A stretch of 64,000 nt of DNA, taken from NCBI GenBank assembly GCA_020161355.1, contig JAIUOF010000010.1, positions 1-64,000 of the forward strand, read 5' to 3'. This document shows positions 52,996-62,406 of the stretch, in pieces. Below the pieces are notes generated by a model. It was given only the letters and a program-made list of their open reading frames with translations. It searched no databases and had not been told where the DNA came from. This DNA comes from Bacteroidota bacterium. Lineage in GTDB: Bacteria; Bacteroidota; Bacteroidia; Cytophagales; Spirosomataceae. Every line of letters begins with the position of its first letter. Position 1 is the first letter of the stretch. The position numbers and the translations under genes were made by a program.

Positions 52996-53400
52996 TATGC
53001 TAATTGATAATGGGTTAATTTGATAATTAATAATGTGTTAATTGGTTTTAGGGAACAGGGGGCAGGCAATAGGCATCAGGGTTTTTAGTTGGAAAGGGGG
53101 TAATGTGCTAATTTGCTAATTAATAATGTGTTAATTGGTTTTAGGGAACATGGAGCAGGCAACAGGTTTTTTAGGTGGAAAGGTGGTAATGTGTTAATTT
53201 GCTAATTAATAATGTGCTAATTGGTTTTAGGGAACAGGGAGCAGGCAACAGGTTTTTTAGGTGGAAAGGCGGTAATGTGCTAATTTGATAATTAATAATG
53301 TGTTAATTGGTTTTAGGGAGCAGGCAATAGGCATCAGGGTTTTTAGTTGGAAAGGGGGTAATGTGCTAATTGATAATTAATAATGTGCTAATTTTCAAGG
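52996..53400 (+). repeat. Imperfect tandem repeats, about 90 bp per unit
   Basis: At least four units, each with TTTTAGGGAACAGGGAGCAG, a GTGGAAAGGTGG part, and AATTTGCTAATTAATAATGTG. The first two parts match the repeat region at 39.1-39.7 kb. Confidence 0.8.
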
Positions 53401-53432
53401 GAAATGCAATTCTTCATAATTATCATTCTTGA

Positions 53433-53524
53433 CTCGTAACCCGCAACCCGGCCCTCGCAACTCGGGTCCTCGTAACCCGCAACCCGGCCCTCGCAACTCG
53501 GGTCCTCGTAACCCGCAACCCGGC
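53433..53524 (+). repeat. 36-bp tandem repeat, 2.6 copies
   Basis: Units start at 53433, 53469 and 53505 (the last partial). Each contains CTCGTAACCCGCAACCCGG and CCTCGCAACTCGGGTC. Ends 3 bp before the rocD stop. Short relatives of this sequence occur near 9480-9515. Confidence 0.85.
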
Positions 53525-53526
53525 AA

Positions 53527-54774
53527 TCAGAGTGACTCCTCAAATTCCCTGAAAGTATCAATAATTATAGCGGTAGCTTTGATAAGCTCGTCTTCACTAA
53601 TCACCAAAGGCGGTGCAAACCTGATCTTGTTGCCATGGGTTGGTTTGGCCAGGAGGCCTTTTTCTTTCAGTCTTAAACAGATATTCCAGGCAAGTTTTGA
53701 CGCTTCGTCGGTATTGACTTCCACGGCGTTAAGCAATCCTTTTCCCCTGACCAGTTTCACAATTTTGCTCTGGGGAATGTAATCGTTTATCCTTTCTCTG
53801 AAAATTTCCCCCAGTTTGCCTGCCTTTTCAGCCAGATTTTCATCCAATACCACCTGCAAAGCCTCCCGGGCTACTTCACATGCGAGTGGATTACCTCCAA
53901 AAGTGGACCCGTGCTGTCCGGGTTTGATGCATAGCATGATCGGGTCATTGGCCAGTACTGCCGAAACCGGCAACACACCTCCTGAGAGGGCTTTTCCCAA
54001 TATCAGAATGTCGGGTTTTACATTTTCATGGTCCACACAGAGCATTTTTCCGGTGCGGGCTATTCCGGTCTGAATCTCGTCGGCAATAAACAACACATTG
54101 GCAGCTTTGCAAAGTTTGGCCACTTCTTTCAGATAGCCCTCATGAGGTACCTTTACTCCGGCTTCACCCTGGATGGGTTCCACGATAAAACCCGCCACAA
54201 AAGGATCTTCGAGCAATACATTTTCCAGGGCTTCGATGTCATCGTAGGCAATCACCTCAATGCCCGGTAAAAAAGGACCAAAACCGTTGGTACTGCCGCT
54301 GTCGGTAGAGGCCGAAATCACCCCCAAAGTTCTGCCATGGAAATTTTCACTGGCAAAAATAATCTTGGCCTTGCCTTCCGGTACACCTTTCTTTTCATAA
54401 GCCCACTTTCTGCATATTTTGAGGGCTGTTTCTACAGCTTCCACGCCGGTATTCATCATCAGCACTTTGTCATAGCCAAAAAGTTCGGTAATAAACTGCT
54501 CAAACCTTCCCAAAGCCGCACTGTGAAATGCCCTGGATGTGAGTGTGAGCTTTTGAGCTTGTTCGGTGAGTTTTGCGATAATTCTCGGATGGCAATGCCC
54601 CTGATTAACCGCAGAATAGGCCGAAAGAAAATCAAAATAGACTTTGCCTTCGACGTCCCACACCCTGGCACCCTGTCCTTTTTCGAGCACCACTGGTAAC
54701 GGATGATAATTATGTGCACCATGTTTTTCTTCTAAGGCTATATAATATTCCGAAGAGCTAAGGGTTTGTTTCAT
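53527..54774 (-). CDS. rocD: Ornithine--oxo-acid transaminase
   Basis: 415 residues from the ATG at 54774 (an ATG 8 codons upstream is less likely). A fold-type I class III aminotransferase: NTGVEAVETALK, FHGRTLG, FIADEIQTGIARTGK, and the PLP lysine in LGKALSGG. It converts ornithine and a 2-oxo acid to glutamate semialdehyde and an amino acid, linking arginine breakdown to proline and glutamate. A divergent Lrp-type gene starts 126 bp away and probably controls it. The 36-bp tandem repeat directly follows its stop. Confidence 0.93.
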   Translation of the reverse strand: MKQTLSSSEYYIALEEKHGAHNYHPLPVVLEKGQGARVWDVEGKVYFDFLSAYSAVNQGHCHPRIIAKLTEQAQKLTLTSRAFHSAALGRFEQFITELFGYDKVLMMNTGVEAVETALKICRKWAYEKKGVPEGKAKIIFASENFHGRTLGVISASTDSGSTNGFGPFLPGIEVIAYDDIEALENVLLEDPFVAGFIVEPIQGEAGVKVPHEGYLKEVAKLCKAANVLFIADEIQTGIARTGKMLCVDHENVKPDILILGKALSGGVLPVSAVLANDPIMLCIKPGQHGSTFGGNPLACEVAREALQVVLDENLAEKAGKLGEIFRERINDYIPQSKIVKLVRGKGLLNAVEVNTDEASKLAWNICLRLKEKGLLAKPTHGNKIRFAPPLVISEDELIKATAIIIDTFREFEESL

Positions 54775-54899
54775 AACAAAAGCAAAGATTTTGATCAAAA
54801 TGAATATAATTTCCTTTTTTTAGCAATATTTTGGTAAATATTTTTATTTCATTTATTATTTTAGAAAAAATTAATTAAATATTTCCAAAAAAAGAAAAT

Positions 54900-55352
54900 A
54901 TGGATCTGGATGAATACGATATTCTGATTTTGAAAGAGCTGGAAAAAGATGGCCGTAAACCTTATTCTGAAATCTCAAAAAAGCTGGAAATCTCCAATAC
55001 GATGGTTAATCAGCGGGTCAACCGCATGAAAGAGGCAGGCTTAATCAAGAAGATGGCCCTGGAACTGGATGAGCGTAAGATGGGCTATGAATGGAGTGCT
55101 TTTACGGGAATTATCCTAAAGGAAGATTCCAATTCGGAGCACATCATAGAGCTTTTGAAAGAGATACCTGAAGTAGTGGAATGTTATTATATCACAGGGC
55201 AATACACTTTATATATTAGAATAGTAGCCAAAAACAGTGAACACATGCGAAAGATCCTTTACGAAAAGATTGACCATATTCCGGGCGTACTTAAAACCGA
55301 GTCGCTGATTGATTTCGGCAGGGCATTTAAGCGAAATGTGCCGATAGAATGA
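54900..55352 (+). CDS. Lrp/AsnC family regulator
   Basis: 150 residues. HTH at about residues 15-45 (RKPYSEISKKLEISNTMVNQRVNRM) and a C-terminal ligand-binding RAM domain (IPEVVECYYITGQYTLYIRI). Lrp-type proteins sense amino acids. Being divergent from rocD, it is a natural candidate to sense ornithine, arginine or a related amino acid and set rocD expression; that is inference. Confidence 0.9.
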   Translation: MDLDEYDILILKELEKDGRKPYSEISKKLEISNTMVNQRVNRMKEAGLIKKMALELDERKMGYEWSAFTGIILKEDSNSEHIIELLKEIPEVVECYYITGQYTLYIRIVAKNSEHMRKILYEKIDHIPGVLKTESLIDFGRAFKRNVPIE

Positions 55353-55363
55353 GGGATTTTTCG

Positions 55364-55371
55364 TAATTTTG
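55364..55371 (+). promoter_or_regulatory. -7 box (TAATTTTG) of the cysteine desulfurase gene
   Basis: Matches TAnnTTTG, 19 bp before the ATG at 55391 and just after the stop of the Lrp gene, so the downstream gene need not be co-transcribed. Confidence 0.4.
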
Positions 55372-55390
55372 CATTCTTATTTTGAAAAAA

Positions 55391-56527
55391 ATGCCGGAAA
55401 GAATTTATCTCGACAATGCCGCCACCACGCCACTTGACCCCGAAGTGTTGCAGGCAATGATGCCTTATATGACTGAGTTTTATGGTAACCCATCCTCAAT
55501 TCATGCTCAGGGCCGCAAAACCAAGTCGGCCATTGAGATGGCAAGGAAAAGCATTGCCGCCTCTCTGGGTACTTCGCCGGGGGAGATTTTCTTTACCTCG
55601 TGTGGCACTGAGGCCGACAACATGGCTTTAATCAAATCGGTGGAAATCCTCGGAATCAAACACATCATTTCGGGTAATCTGGAACACCATGCGGTGTTGC
55701 ATACGCTTGATTATCTTAAAGAAAGATTCGGGATTAAAGTTACTTTTCTCGAAAACAATGACCGGGGAGATGTAGATTTAAATCAGCTGGAAAGCCTGTT
55801 GCATGATTCGGAAAATACCATGGTCAGTCTAATGCATGGTAATAATGAAATTGGCAATTTGTTGGACATCAATCAGGTAGCCGAACTGTGTGCCAACCAT
55901 AAAGCTCTTTTTCATTCAGATACAGTGCAAACCATGGGACATCATATTTTTGATTTGAAAAATAGTCCCATTGACTTTATTGTCGGTTCGGCCCATAAAT
56001 TTCATGGTCCCAAAGGCACAGGTTTTATATACATCAATGCTAAAAACAGGCTGCATCCTTTGATCCATGGCGGAGCACAGGAACGTAATATGCGTGGAGG
56101 TACTGAGAACCTTTATGGGATTGTGGGCATGGCAAAAGCTTTGGAGCTGGCTTACCAAAATTTTGAAAAAGATAAAGAATATATTTTGGGTTTAAAAAGT
56201 TATCTGAAAGAGGCCTTGATTCAGAATATACCCGGCGTAAGTTTCAATGGCTTATCAGGTGACCTGGAAAAAAGTCTTTATACTGTATTAAATGTAAGCT
56301 TTCCGCCACACCCCGACAATGAAATGATCCTGTTTAAGCTCGACATCGAAGGGATCTCCTGTTCGGGAGGTAGTGCTTGTGCCAGTGGCACCAATCTGGG
56401 CTCTCATGTTTTAAATGCTCTGGCGATTCCTGAAGATCGGGCCAACGTCAGATTCTCATTCAGCAAGTTTACCACTATTGCAGAATTAGACAAAACTATT
56501 GCCACGTTGGTAAAGATTTTTGGATGA
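55391..56527 (+). CDS. Cysteine desulfurase (NifS/IscS-like)
   Basis: 378 residues from the ATG at 55391; a TTG three codons earlier is possible. It has DNAATTPLD at the start, HGNNEIGN, the PLP lysine in SAHKFHGPKG, and the active-site cysteine in CSGGSACASG near residue 325. It takes sulfur from cysteine for iron-sulfur clusters or thio-modified RNA. No iscU, sufE or other cluster gene is nearby, so its partner is unknown. Confidence 0.93.
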   Translation: MPERIYLDNAATTPLDPEVLQAMMPYMTEFYGNPSSIHAQGRKTKSAIEMARKSIAASLGTSPGEIFFTSCGTEADNMALIKSVEILGIKHIISGNLEHHAVLHTLDYLKERFGIKVTFLENNDRGDVDLNQLESLLHDSENTMVSLMHGNNEIGNLLDINQVAELCANHKALFHSDTVQTMGHHIFDLKNSPIDFIVGSAHKFHGPKGTGFIYINAKNRLHPLIHGGAQERNMRGGTENLYGIVGMAKALELAYQNFEKDKEYILGLKSYLKEALIQNIPGVSFNGLSGDLEKSLYTVLNVSFPPHPDNEMILFKLDIEGISCSGGSACASGTNLGSHVLNALAIPEDRANVRFSFSKFTTIAELDKTIATLVKIFG

Positions 56528-56672
56528 TTGCCCGGCTTATTTTTTGAATTTTGATTAAAAATTTGAAGAAAAATCAGTTGAGTTTTGAATTCAATTACCG
56601 AATTATTGTATTTTTTCAAGAATTTTAATATTTAAGGGTTTAATTTACATGGACTTACAAAACCTGTAATAG

Positions 56673-56680
56673 TAAATTTG
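56673..56680 (+). promoter_or_regulatory. -7 box (TAAATTTG) of the CBM48 gene
   Basis: Matches TAnnTTTG, 26 bp upstream of the start at 56706. No exact -33 match. Confidence 0.42.
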
Positions 56681-56705
56681 CAATGTAATCAAACGAAATA
56701 CTTTA

Positions 56706-57011
56706 ATGGCGTTAGCAAAACAGTTTTTGAAATCAAAGCCGGTATGTAAAGTTACTTTCGAACTTTCGGCAGATCAGGTACAAGGAAAAGAGGTTGCTCT
56801 TTTGGGAGATTTTAACAATTGGAATTCGACTGACACGCAGTTGAAAAAACAAAAAGGTGGTACATTTAAAACTACGATTGAATTGCCGGTAGGGCAGGAG
56901 CTTCAATTCAGATATCTGATTGATGGTGCCAACTGGATCAATGATGAAGCTGCCGATAAATATGTGCCTTCGGGCGTATCGGCTGATTTAAACAGCGTAG
57001 TGGTGATATAA
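56706..57011 (+). CDS. Single-domain CBM48/AMPK-type glycogen-binding protein
   Basis: 101 residues. The segment VALLGDFNNWN is the mark of the CBM48/isoamylase-early-set domain, followed by FRYLIDGANWINDEAAD. There is no enzyme domain, so it is a stand-alone alpha-glucan-binding protein of the kind common in Bacteroidota. It may bind glycogen, or act as an adaptor; this is a guess. Its own promoter box and terminator make it a single unit. Confidence 0.88.
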   Translation: MALAKQFLKSKPVCKVTFELSADQVQGKEVALLGDFNNWNSTDTQLKKQKGGTFKTTIELPVGQELQFRYLIDGANWINDEAADKYVPSGVSADLNSVVVI

Positions 57012-57041
57012 AGATTTTTTATTTAAGGTTGAATAGATTTT

Positions 57042-57073
57042 AAAAATAGCGGTCAATTGATCGCTATTTTTTT
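57042..57073. terminator. Bidirectional terminator between CBM48 and dGTPase genes
   Basis: AAAAATAGCG (57042-57051) pairs with CGCTATTTTT (57062-57071) and T-runs lie on both strands, fitting two convergent genes. Confidence 0.85.
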
Positions 57074-57077
57074 GTGA

Positions 57078-58430
57078 TCAAAAACCCGGTGACTGAATTC
57101 CCCTGATTTTTCGGAATAAATCCATCGCATATACATCAGTCATACCTGAAATAAAATCAACAATCTGCAGGAAATTTTGATAACTGTTGTCTGTTATTGA
57201 AAACTGATATTCTTCCGGAATCAATTTAAGGATTTTCTGTGAGCGGGCGGCATCCGGTAAACTGATGGCCCCGATGAAATCCTCGAGCAGTCCGTTGATA
57301 ACATGGTATCCCGCCAATTCTTTTTCAATTACAGAAGAATGGTTATAGATTTTATCAAATGAAAATCGGTCAATTTGTTTCAAAACCCCAATAGAATGTT
57401 CGTCAATTAAGTCAATCAGTGACTTATTTAGCTGTCCATTCAGAAGCTCCTTTTCATGAGATAAAAAAGCATCAGTACATTTTTGGGTGAGCAGATTGAT
57501 AAGCATTGCCCTCAAAAGTGAGAGTTTTTTGCCTTCATCCGGTATTTGGGGGATTTTATTGACAATATAATCTTTGCTGGAATCAAACTCAAAGAGTGGC
57601 AGGAGTAAGCTTTCGGCTTCCTGATAACTGATCACATTGAGTTTGAAGGCATCTTCGAGGTCGATTATCCGGTAACAAATATCGTCGGCTGCTTCAACCA
57701 GATATACATAGGGATGTCTGGAATAAACCTCTCTTCCTGATTCTTCCCGAATAAGCCCCAGTTCTTTTACAATATTTTTGAAATGCCCCATTTCCGCATC
57801 AAAAAAACCGGACTTTTTGGTATTCAATTGCTTTTTGTCGAAACCTGAAACCGAGTCAGACGGATATTTAATGATCGAAACCAAAGTAGTATAGGTCAAT
57901 TTTAAACCTGATTGAAGAAAAATGTTGGTCAAAATCCTGAAAGCATTGGCATTTCCTTCAAACTTGGTCAGGTCTTTGATTTGCCTTTCTGAAAATCCGG
58001 TTTCTGAATTTTCGGAAAAATAGGTTTTAAAAAATGCCCTGATGGCCTCTTCTCCGAAATGCCCGAAAGGGGGATTCCCTATATCATGAGCCAGGCAGGC
58101 AGTTTGAATCACGTCTGAAAGCTCAAACCGGTAGAAGTCGGCGATATTTTCTGAGAATGCTTGTTTGTGCAATTTTGACAGTCTTTCTCCTACGGCCTTC
58201 CCAAGTGATCTGCCCACAGAAGCAACTTCCAGGCTGTGAGTAAGCCGGTTGTGGACAAACACCGCACCGGGAAGGGGAAAAACCTGCGTTTTGTTTTGTA
58301 GTTTTCTAAATTGAGAGCTGAAAACCACTCTGTCGTAATCACGCATATAATCTCCTCGTATTTCATCACGGGGAGTAGTGTTTTGTGCTCCAAGTCTTTT
58401 ATTGGAATAGAGGGTTTGCCAGTTCATCAT
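57078..58430 (-). CDS. dgt: Deoxyguanosinetriphosphate triphosphohydrolase (dGTPase)
   Basis: 450 residues. HD-domain motifs are visible: RLTHSLEVASVG and LAHDIGNPPFGHFGEEA (the HD pair). This enzyme splits dNTPs, first of all dGTP, into nucleoside and triphosphate, setting nucleotide levels. It overlaps the upstream VTT-domain gene by 4 bp, so the two are translationally linked. The start may be the first or second of two adjacent ATG codons. Confidence 0.92.
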   Translation of the reverse strand: MMNWQTLYSNKRLGAQNTTPRDEIRGDYMRDYDRVVFSSQFRKLQNKTQVFPLPGAVFVHNRLTHSLEVASVGRSLGKAVGERLSKLHKQAFSENIADFYRFELSDVIQTACLAHDIGNPPFGHFGEEAIRAFFKTYFSENSETGFSERQIKDLTKFEGNANAFRILTNIFLQSGLKLTYTTLVSIIKYPSDSVSGFDKKQLNTKKSGFFDAEMGHFKNIVKELGLIREESGREVYSRHPYVYLVEAADDICYRIIDLEDAFKLNVISYQEAESLLLPLFEFDSSKDYIVNKIPQIPDEGKKLSLLRAMLINLLTQKCTDAFLSHEKELLNGQLNKSLIDLIDEHSIGVLKQIDRFSFDKIYNHSSVIEKELAGYHVINGLLEDFIGAISLPDAARSQKILKLIPEEYQFSITDNSYQNFLQIVDFISGMTDVYAMDLFRKIRGIQSPGF

Positions 58431-59092
58431 GAGGGTTTGAAATATTTTTTCATAACAAAAATAAGCCCAAAAACTGAGACCAGCACCAAACCGAAAACAA
58501 TGAGCTGAGCGGTAAAGTCCCCTGTCGGGTTATTGATAATCTCGCTGATTTCTCTGGCTTGTGAGCCGGTATAAATGGCCAGCAAGGTTCTGGGGAGCAT
58601 TCCCATAAAACCGCCCAATACAATATGCCTGATACTTGCCCCTGATACGGCAAAGGTGAGGTTGGTAAGGGCGAAAGGTAAAACCGGAGATAACTTTGCA
58701 AAAAAAATGATCTTCAGTTCGTCTTTTCTAATATTTTGGAGAAGATTTTGCACTTTTTGGTGGTGATTAAGGTAACTGTCCACCCACCTAAAATCTAAGT
58801 ATTTGTATAAGAGATAGACCAATGAAATGGCTCCAAAATTAATAAAAAGCAAAAATGGAAGAGCTTGGAATCCTAAAAAATAGCCAAAAACTACCGCCAA
58901 AAATGTAGGAGGACTCAGTGCAACAGATGAGGTTATGGTCAGCAAAATGCTAAGCAGAAACCACTCCAAATAGCCCATCGAATGTATTAAATCCTGGTTT
59001 TTTACCAGAAAATAACTTAAAATAGAAGTGCTGAAAAGAGGCATGAGGGTAAATGCCAGGAAACTCAAAACCGAGGAAACTGATAACTTCAT
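58427..59092 (-). CDS. VTT-domain (TVP38/TMEM64-type) membrane protein
   Basis: 221 residues with about five hydrophobic helices. It has the layout of the VTT/DedA-like group, including the segment KLSPVLPFALTNLTFAVSG, with the conserved proline-rich turn. Members of this group are thought to move lipids between membrane leaflets; the role in this organism is unknown. It overlaps dgt by ATGA, so both genes share one transcript. Confidence 0.85.
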   Translation of the reverse strand: MKLSVSSVLSFLAFTLMPLFSTSILSYFLVKNQDLIHSMGYLEWFLLSILLTITSSVALSPPTFLAVVFGYFLGFQALPFLLFINFGAISLVYLLYKYLDFRWVDSYLNHHQKVQNLLQNIRKDELKIIFFAKLSPVLPFALTNLTFAVSGASIRHIVLGGFMGMLPRTLLAIYTGSQAREISEIINNPTGDFTAQLIVFGLVLVSVFGLIFVMKKYFKPS

Positions 59093-59305
59093 TTATACCG
59101 AATGAAACCGTAAAATTAGGAAATTTTAATCGAATTCATGATCGAGGAAAGGTAGCATATTAATTTTGTCTGATATGGATTTAAAAAACCAAATGGTAAT
59201 TTCTTTTTTTGTATATAATTTCTTATTCCTAAACTTATTTTTTCGAAAATAATTGAGAATAAAGCCATTTTTCAAAATGCTTTCCTTTAATATATCATTA
59301 TTGCT

Positions 59306-59313
59306 TATTTTTG
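59306..59313 (+). promoter_or_regulatory. -7 box (TATTTTTG) of the DUF6089 gene
   Basis: Matches TAnnTTTG and ends 40 bp before the start at 59354. No exact -33 element at the usual spacing. Confidence 0.42.
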
Positions 59314-59353
59314 CGTTAGGTATTGACCGGGATTAAAAAAATATTGCTCAGGA

Positions 59354-60283
59354 ATGAGGTTTAGATTTATCACTTTTTTATTCATAATTTCCTTTTTTGG
59401 AGCCAATGCACAAAGAAGCCGGCTCACCAGCAATACCACCCTCAGCGGATCTCTTGGCTCAAGCACTTATTATGGGGACATGTCGCCTTATAGTTTGCCG
59501 ATTCGCGGAATTTTAAAATCCACCTCATTCAATGGGGCAATTACCCTTACCAAAGAGTTCAATGAAAAATGGGCACAAAATCTGGATTTGAGGTTTACCC
59601 AATTAAAAGGAGGTGATTTTAAATACAATACCAATCTTTTGGGATATCAAAAACTTTTACCCATATACCTCGAGCGTAATTTGCATTTCAGAAATAACAT
59701 TTTCCAGCTATCTTATACCCTCAAATACTATATCATTGAAAACAACGCCACCATAAACCGAAGGAGAGGTAATTTTTTACCTTATTTTATTTTTGGGGTA
59801 GGGGTGGCCACCAACAATCCCAAAGCCATGGCCCCTTCAGCGGACGGCTCGGGGGATTGGAAAGCCTTACGACCACTTCATACTTCCGGCTCCAACGTTT
59901 CGTATTCTCCGGTGTTTCTGAATGTACCTTTTGGGGTTGGATTTAATAAAAAAATAAACCGACGTTGGGATTTCAAAGCACAGGCGATGCTCAATGTGCC
60001 GTTTAATGACTACCTTGACGATGTAAGCGGCACCTTGTTTCTGAATAAAGAAGAGTTTAAAAATCCTGATGCCTATATATTTCACAACAGATCTAAAGAA
60101 GCCACAGATGCACTTACAGGCAGAAACCGTAATGAAGTATTGTTGAATAATGGCATAGAAATCAGTAGTATTGACCTTTCAGGAAAGCTGAGAGGGTCAA
60201 GTTCCACTCCATTAACTTATTATGACATTTTCCTTACAACAGAAATTGGGTTGACTTATTGGCTGGATTGGAAAATAAGATAG
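59354..60283 (+). CDS. DUF6089 family outer-membrane protein
   Basis: 309 residues, with signal peptide ending ANAQ. Segments such as GSSTYYGDMSPY and RNNIFQLSYTLKYYI fit the Bacteroidota family DUF6089 of small outer-membrane barrels. Function unknown. Leads a plus-strand run with a CHU_C protein and a Wzi-like protein, but the gap to the next gene is about 80 bp. Confidence 0.78.
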   Translation: MRFRFITFLFIISFFGANAQRSRLTSNTTLSGSLGSSTYYGDMSPYSLPIRGILKSTSFNGAITLTKEFNEKWAQNLDLRFTQLKGGDFKYNTNLLGYQKLLPIYLERNLHFRNNIFQLSYTLKYYIIENNATINRRRGNFLPYFIFGVGVATNNPKAMAPSADGSGDWKALRPLHTSGSNVSYSPVFLNVPFGVGFNKKINRRWDFKAQAMLNVPFNDYLDDVSGTLFLNKEEFKNPDAYIFHNRSKEATDALTGRNRNEVLLNNGIEISSIDLSGKLRGSSSTPLTYYDIFLTTEIGLTYWLDWKIR

Positions 60284-60362
60284 ACGAGATTCGCTCCACT
60301 AAATAAATTTAATTCAGGCAAATCAGAAATTTAACTAAATTGGTGAAAATTTTCATTAATTT

Positions 60363-62375
60363 TTGCGTAGCCGGATAATTAAATATTTAACCTTTTATTT
60401 ATTGATAGTGACCCGGAATTTCGGGTTCGCTCAGGACTTATGCAATTCTCTACCCCCGGGAGCAGTAAAAGGAGCATTCGAAATCGTAGGAAATCTTACT
60501 TCAGGGTGTACGCCGCTTAATGTAAAAGTCAGAGACCTTTCCGGAGCTGAGGAAGTTCATTATTTTTTTGATTACCGAAATGAAAATTCTGCCCAATTGG
60601 ATTGGTGGGGAAGTAAAGACTCTTCCGGGGCAATTATCAACATAACAGATAGCCCCAAAGATTATAGAATTATCCAATATGGAAAAAAAAATGGAGTTGA
60701 AATGTTTGCCTGTAAAACAGTTACGGTCTTGCCTAAACCCAGGGTAAGTTATACCCAATGCAATAACTTTGTTACAGTCTATGTACCTAATCAAACTTTA
60801 AATAATGGATTTAATCTTAATTATAAATTAGGTACTGATCCCGAAATATCACTTAGTGCATCGCAACTCCCCTATAATTCAGGTCCCAAAACAGTTGTAT
60901 TTCCTTTGAATTTAGATTTTTATTTTCGAAATAATACAGGCCAGAAACTATGCGAAGTTAATCAAACGATTACTTTAAATGCATTTCAAAATCCAAACCG
61001 CGGTAATATTTCCCTTGTTGAGATGTTGACCCCTACCGAGGCAAGCATTGAATTTTCGGGAGTGTTTGATCCGAGCGGATATGAGATAAATCTTCATGAA
61101 AAATATTCTCCATCACCACCTGTTTTGTTGGGCTCCAAAATACCCGGGAAATACAAATTTTCAATACCTGATTCAAGCAAGTCTTATTGTTTTTCGGTCT
61201 CAAGAACTGAAATTTGCGGGGGAACAGAAAGGTCTTCTATGCTTTGTACTATACCATTTGACCCTATTAGCCCAGGTCCGGCAAGCAATACGTTGAATTG
61301 GGTGAATCCACCGATAAATTTAAATAACAGTGCTGTACCTTTGCCTCCTGTCTTTGGATATATAAATGTTCACAACACCATCAAAACTAAAGTTAATAAC
61401 AGCAGTTTACTCCCTGAAATTATCTTACCCACCGAAATTACCAAGACCTATTCCATTGACTGCAAAAAAGACTATTGCTATCAGATTAATTCTGTTTCTG
61501 AAGGTGTTTTTATGAACCAGCCGTTTAAGGGTGTTACAAAATCTCTCGAAAGGTGTATTTCAAGAAAAACGATGTTGACTCCTCCCATCAACGATTTACT
61601 ATTAAATGTAAACGATAGCAATAAAATAGAAATAGTGTTTTCTGATGATTCAGGCTGGAATCTCAATAAATCTATTTTTCATTTAATAAAAATTGACCAA
61701 AAAGATTCTTTACAAACAGACAGTTTGATTGCCACTCCTTTTATCTTCAAACCAACTCAGGTAGATCCTTCTAAGGATGAGACTTGTTTCAGGATTCAAT
61801 ATACCGATATTTGTGGAAGTAAATCTGTTCCTTCGGCTTCTGTATGTAATATTTTGTTGAAAGTTGATAAGTCGGATGACTTGTCCTGGAATCATGCAAA
61901 ACCATTTAGCAATGAACTTATTGACAGTTATGAGGTTCTGGAGTATAAGGACAATGATAATCAAATAGGAAATCAATATCCTTTATCAAAAACAGTTTTT
62001 GGTTTTGATACTAAGCTGGATGCCTTCAACACCGAAGCCAAATTCAGATTAAAGGCAATTTCCCCCGCCGGAAAAGAGAGCCATTCTAATATCGTGTCAA
62101 TTCTGATAACACCGCTGTTTTTTGCACCCGATGCTATTTCTGTGGATGCCAACAGTATCAACGATGCATTTGAGGTGAAAGGCAGATTTGGTAGGGTTAA
62201 ATCTTCCCAACTGGAGGTTTACAACAGATGGGGCGAGGTAGTTTTTTCCGGACCGGGAAAAGAATGGAATCCTGATGGAAATATGCCCTCGGGTACCTAT
62301 TTTTACAAAATATTAATTACACTCAATGACAACAGCATTCAGACGAAAGCAGGTAAAATAGAACTTATCAGATAA
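60363..62375 (+). CDS. Cell-surface protein with CHU_C (type IX, type B) C-terminus
   Basis: 670 residues. The start is a TTG; a signal peptide ends near GFAQ. The middle holds several Fn3/Ig-like modules with paired cysteines (for example YCFSVSRTEICGG). The last 80 residues, with NDAFEVKGRFG, VYNRWGEVVF and SGTYFYKI, are the gliding-motility-associated CHU_C domain that sends proteins through the type IX system. Likely a surface adhesin or structural protein, anchored or released after sorting. Confidence 0.9.
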   Translation: MRSRIIKYLTFYLLIVTRNFGFAQDLCNSLPPGAVKGAFEIVGNLTSGCTPLNVKVRDLSGAEEVHYFFDYRNENSAQLDWWGSKDSSGAIINITDSPKDYRIIQYGKKNGVEMFACKTVTVLPKPRVSYTQCNNFVTVYVPNQTLNNGFNLNYKLGTDPEISLSASQLPYNSGPKTVVFPLNLDFYFRNNTGQKLCEVNQTITLNAFQNPNRGNISLVEMLTPTEASIEFSGVFDPSGYEINLHEKYSPSPPVLLGSKIPGKYKFSIPDSSKSYCFSVSRTEICGGTERSSMLCTIPFDPISPGPASNTLNWVNPPINLNNSAVPLPPVFGYINVHNTIKTKVNNSSLLPEIILPTEITKTYSIDCKKDYCYQINSVSEGVFMNQPFKGVTKSLERCISRKTMLTPPINDLLLNVNDSNKIEIVFSDDSGWNLNKSIFHLIKIDQKDSLQTDSLIATPFIFKPTQVDPSKDETCFRIQYTDICGSKSVPSASVCNILLKVDKSDDLSWNHAKPFSNELIDSYEVLEYKDNDNQIGNQYPLSKTVFGFDTKLDAFNTEAKFRLKAISPAGKESHSNIVSILITPLFFAPDAISVDANSINDAFEVKGRFGRVKSSQLEVYNRWGEVVFSGPGKEWNPDGNMPSGTYFYKILITLNDNSIQTKAGKIELIR

Positions 62376-62406
62376 AACACAGCCTTAAATAAAATATACC
62401 AGAACT

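Noticed and set aside
53271..53282. GGCGGTAAT resembling the ops element (GGCGGTAGnnT) of RfaH
   Set aside because: It lies in a tandem repeat far from the EPS locus, does not match exactly, and the antiterminator here is UpxY-type, not RfaH.
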